Assembly: GCA_045544955.1 (NCBI GenBank)
Contig: JAZPZY010000054.1
Coordinates: 1-16,754, forward strand
DNA length: 16,754 bases
Reading direction: 5' to 3'
Source: SIG701 sp045544955
GTDB lineage: Bacteria > Bacillota > Clostridia > Oscillospirales > CAG-272
In this document: positions 16,372 to 16,754 of the stretch, in pieces
Numbering within the stretch: the stretch's first letter is position 1
Layout of the letters: each line of letters opens with the position of its first letter
Position numbers and translations under genes: made by a program
The notes under the pieces: model-generated
Told to the model about the DNA's origin: nothing
What the model saw: the letters and a program-made list of their open reading frames with translations, nothing else
The model's database searches: none

Positions 16372-16400
16372 ATTATAGCATCGTGGCTTTTTGTTGTCAA
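16372..16400 (-). promoter_or_regulatory. Perfect consensus sigma-A promoter for the second GH2 gene
   Basis: Read leftward, TTGACA (16400-16395), 17 bp, then TATAAT (16377-16372), preceded by TGC. All twelve consensus bases match. The leader would be about 37 nt before ATG 16328. No clear catabolite-repression site was found nearby. Confidence 0.85.
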
Positions 16401-16429
16401 TGGCTGCCCGATTATTATGGAAAGTAAAA

Positions 16430-16471
16430 ACAATGGGCTGTCGCATTTCGATGTGACAGCCCCCGATTGTA
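16430..16471 (-). terminator. Leftward hairpin terminator with UUCG-type loop
   Basis: GGGCTGTC (16435-16442) pairs with GACAGCCC (16455-16462), extended inward by GCAT/ATGT to a TTCG loop (CGAA on the minus strand). Read leftward it is followed by ATTGTTTTTAC, so it should stop transcripts entering from a gene beyond the right edge, just upstream of the GH2 promoter. Confidence 0.75.
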
Positions 16472-16478
16472 TTATGAA

Positions 16479-16501
16479 AACCCCGCCATAGTGGCGGGGT
16501 T
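16479..16501 (-). terminator. Second leftward hairpin terminator
   Basis: CCCCGCCA (16481-16488) pairs with TGGCGGGG (16492-16499) around TAG, extended by AA/TT. Read leftward it is followed by TTTTCAT, fitting a weak rho-independent terminator in tandem with the one at 16430-16471. Confidence 0.6.
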
Positions 16502-16565
16502 CAAAAGAGGCTATAGCCGGTGAGCAGAAAGCAAATAAAAATTCAGCGTAGAATGATCTTGTGTC

Positions 16566-16616
16566 AAAGGCTCCCTTGTGGAAAGGGAGCTGTCAGCGGA
16601 GCTGACTGGGGGGTTG
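16566..16616. repeat. Palindromic repeat unit, left arm of an inverted pair
   Basis: Two hairpins in a row: GCTCCCTT (16570-16577) with AAGGGAGC (16583-16590), and GTCAGC (16592-16597) with GCTGAC (16601-16606), ending in GGGGGGTTG. This form is a familiar intergenic repeat in Clostridia. It faces the unit at 16641-16713 in inverted orientation; the outer ends (AAGGCTCCCTTGTG against AAGCATCCCTTGTG) and inner ends (GGGGGGTTG against GGAGGGATTG) correspond. Confidence 0.8.
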
Positions 16617-16640
16617 TTTTGTGTAGATTATCGCTTTTTA

Positions 16641-16713
16641 CAATCCCTCCGTCACGGCGACGTTCGGCTTCGCCGAAGTCGGCGTGCCACCTCCCTTTAC
16701 ACAAGGGATGCTT
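16641..16713. repeat. Palindromic repeat unit, right arm of an inverted pair
   Basis: Starts CAATCCCTCCGTCACGG, holds a long imperfect hairpin (about 16653-16686, TTCGGC/GCCGAA core with one mismatch and one bulged G), then CCTCCCTT (16690-16697) facing AAGGGATG (16703-16710), where T16709 breaks the stem that is perfect in the left-edge copy. With the unit at 16566-16616 and a 24-bp AT-rich centre it makes a 148-bp inverted-repeat element with no coding capacity, like a miniature mobile element. Confidence 0.8.
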
Positions 16714-16754
16714 GGTTTTAGTCCCGCTTGAGCGGGGTTTCGTAACAAATGCAT
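16683..16754. repeat. Right copy of the 72-bp direct repeat
   Basis: Matches bases 1-72 at 71 of 72 positions in the same orientation (T16709 against G27). The similarity extends past the CTCCCTT palindrome through the CCCGCTTGAGCGGG hairpin to the last base of the window, so both edges of the window lie in the same repeat family. Confidence 0.85.

Noticed and set aside
16566..16713. CRISPR array
   Set aside because: Only two inverted repeat units, no regularly spaced direct repeats and no cas genes.
1..16754. Circular plasmid or phage genome suggested by identical ends
   Set aside because: The ends differ at one base, lie in a known type of dispersed repeat, and no replication, mobilisation or phage genes are present.

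Overview
The window looks like a chromosomal fragment from an uncultured gut-type Clostridia bacterium (Firmicutes, perhaps Oscillospirales or a relative). This is inferred from strong AAGGAG/GGAGG ribosome binding sites, consensus sigma-A promoters (often TGG or TGC followed by TATAAT), mid-range GC, AraC-controlled cytoplasmic glycosidases, an NhaC-family antiporter, and CTCCCTT/AAGGGAG palindromic repeats of a kind common in these genomes. Eight protein genes are supported. No tRNA, rRNA, CRISPR array or transposase gene is visible.

Layout. 1-276: palindromic repeat, small hairpins and a promoter, no gene. 277-4230 (+): GH38 alpha-mannosidase followed after 24 bp by an AraC-type regulator. 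4234-4846 (+): GNAT acetyltransferase with its own promoter, ending in a bidirectional terminator. 4893-6200 (-): neutral-ceramidase-like (PF04734-type) protein. 6201-6550: divergent promoter region with two perfect TTGACA-N17-TATAAT promoters facing opposite ways, a third promoter and two dyads. 6551-8638 (+): NfeD-like membrane protein plus flotillin, then a bidirectional terminator. 8679-11525 (-): LacZ-type GH2 beta-galactosidase. 11526-11857: divergent promoter region. 11858-13519 (+): NhaC-family antiporter with an unusual four-cysteine insert. 13566-16328 (-): second, divergent GH2 enzyme with a C-terminal glutamine-amidotransferase-like region. 16329-16754: promoter of that gene, two leftward terminators, a pair of inverted palindromic repeats, and a second copy of the sequence that opens the window.

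How the genes work together. Three glycosidases (GH38, LacZ-type GH2, divergent GH2) and a metal-dependent hydrolase-like protein all lack signal peptides, so they most likely process imported oligosaccharides or glycoconjugate fragments in the cytoplasm. The AraC regulator probably controls the mannosidase. No sugar transporter is present, so uptake must be encoded elsewhere. The NfeD/flotillin pair is a membrane-organisation module, and the NhaC protein probably exchanges Na+ and H+. Each unit has its own promoter, and most are closed by a terminator, so this is a neighbourhood of independent units rather than one operon. I found no clear new multi-gene system. The points most worth checking are the Ser-to-Arg change in the ceramidase-like motif, the cysteine insert in NhaC, the uncharacterised GH2 enzyme, the dyads at the nfeD promoters, and the repeats at both window ends.
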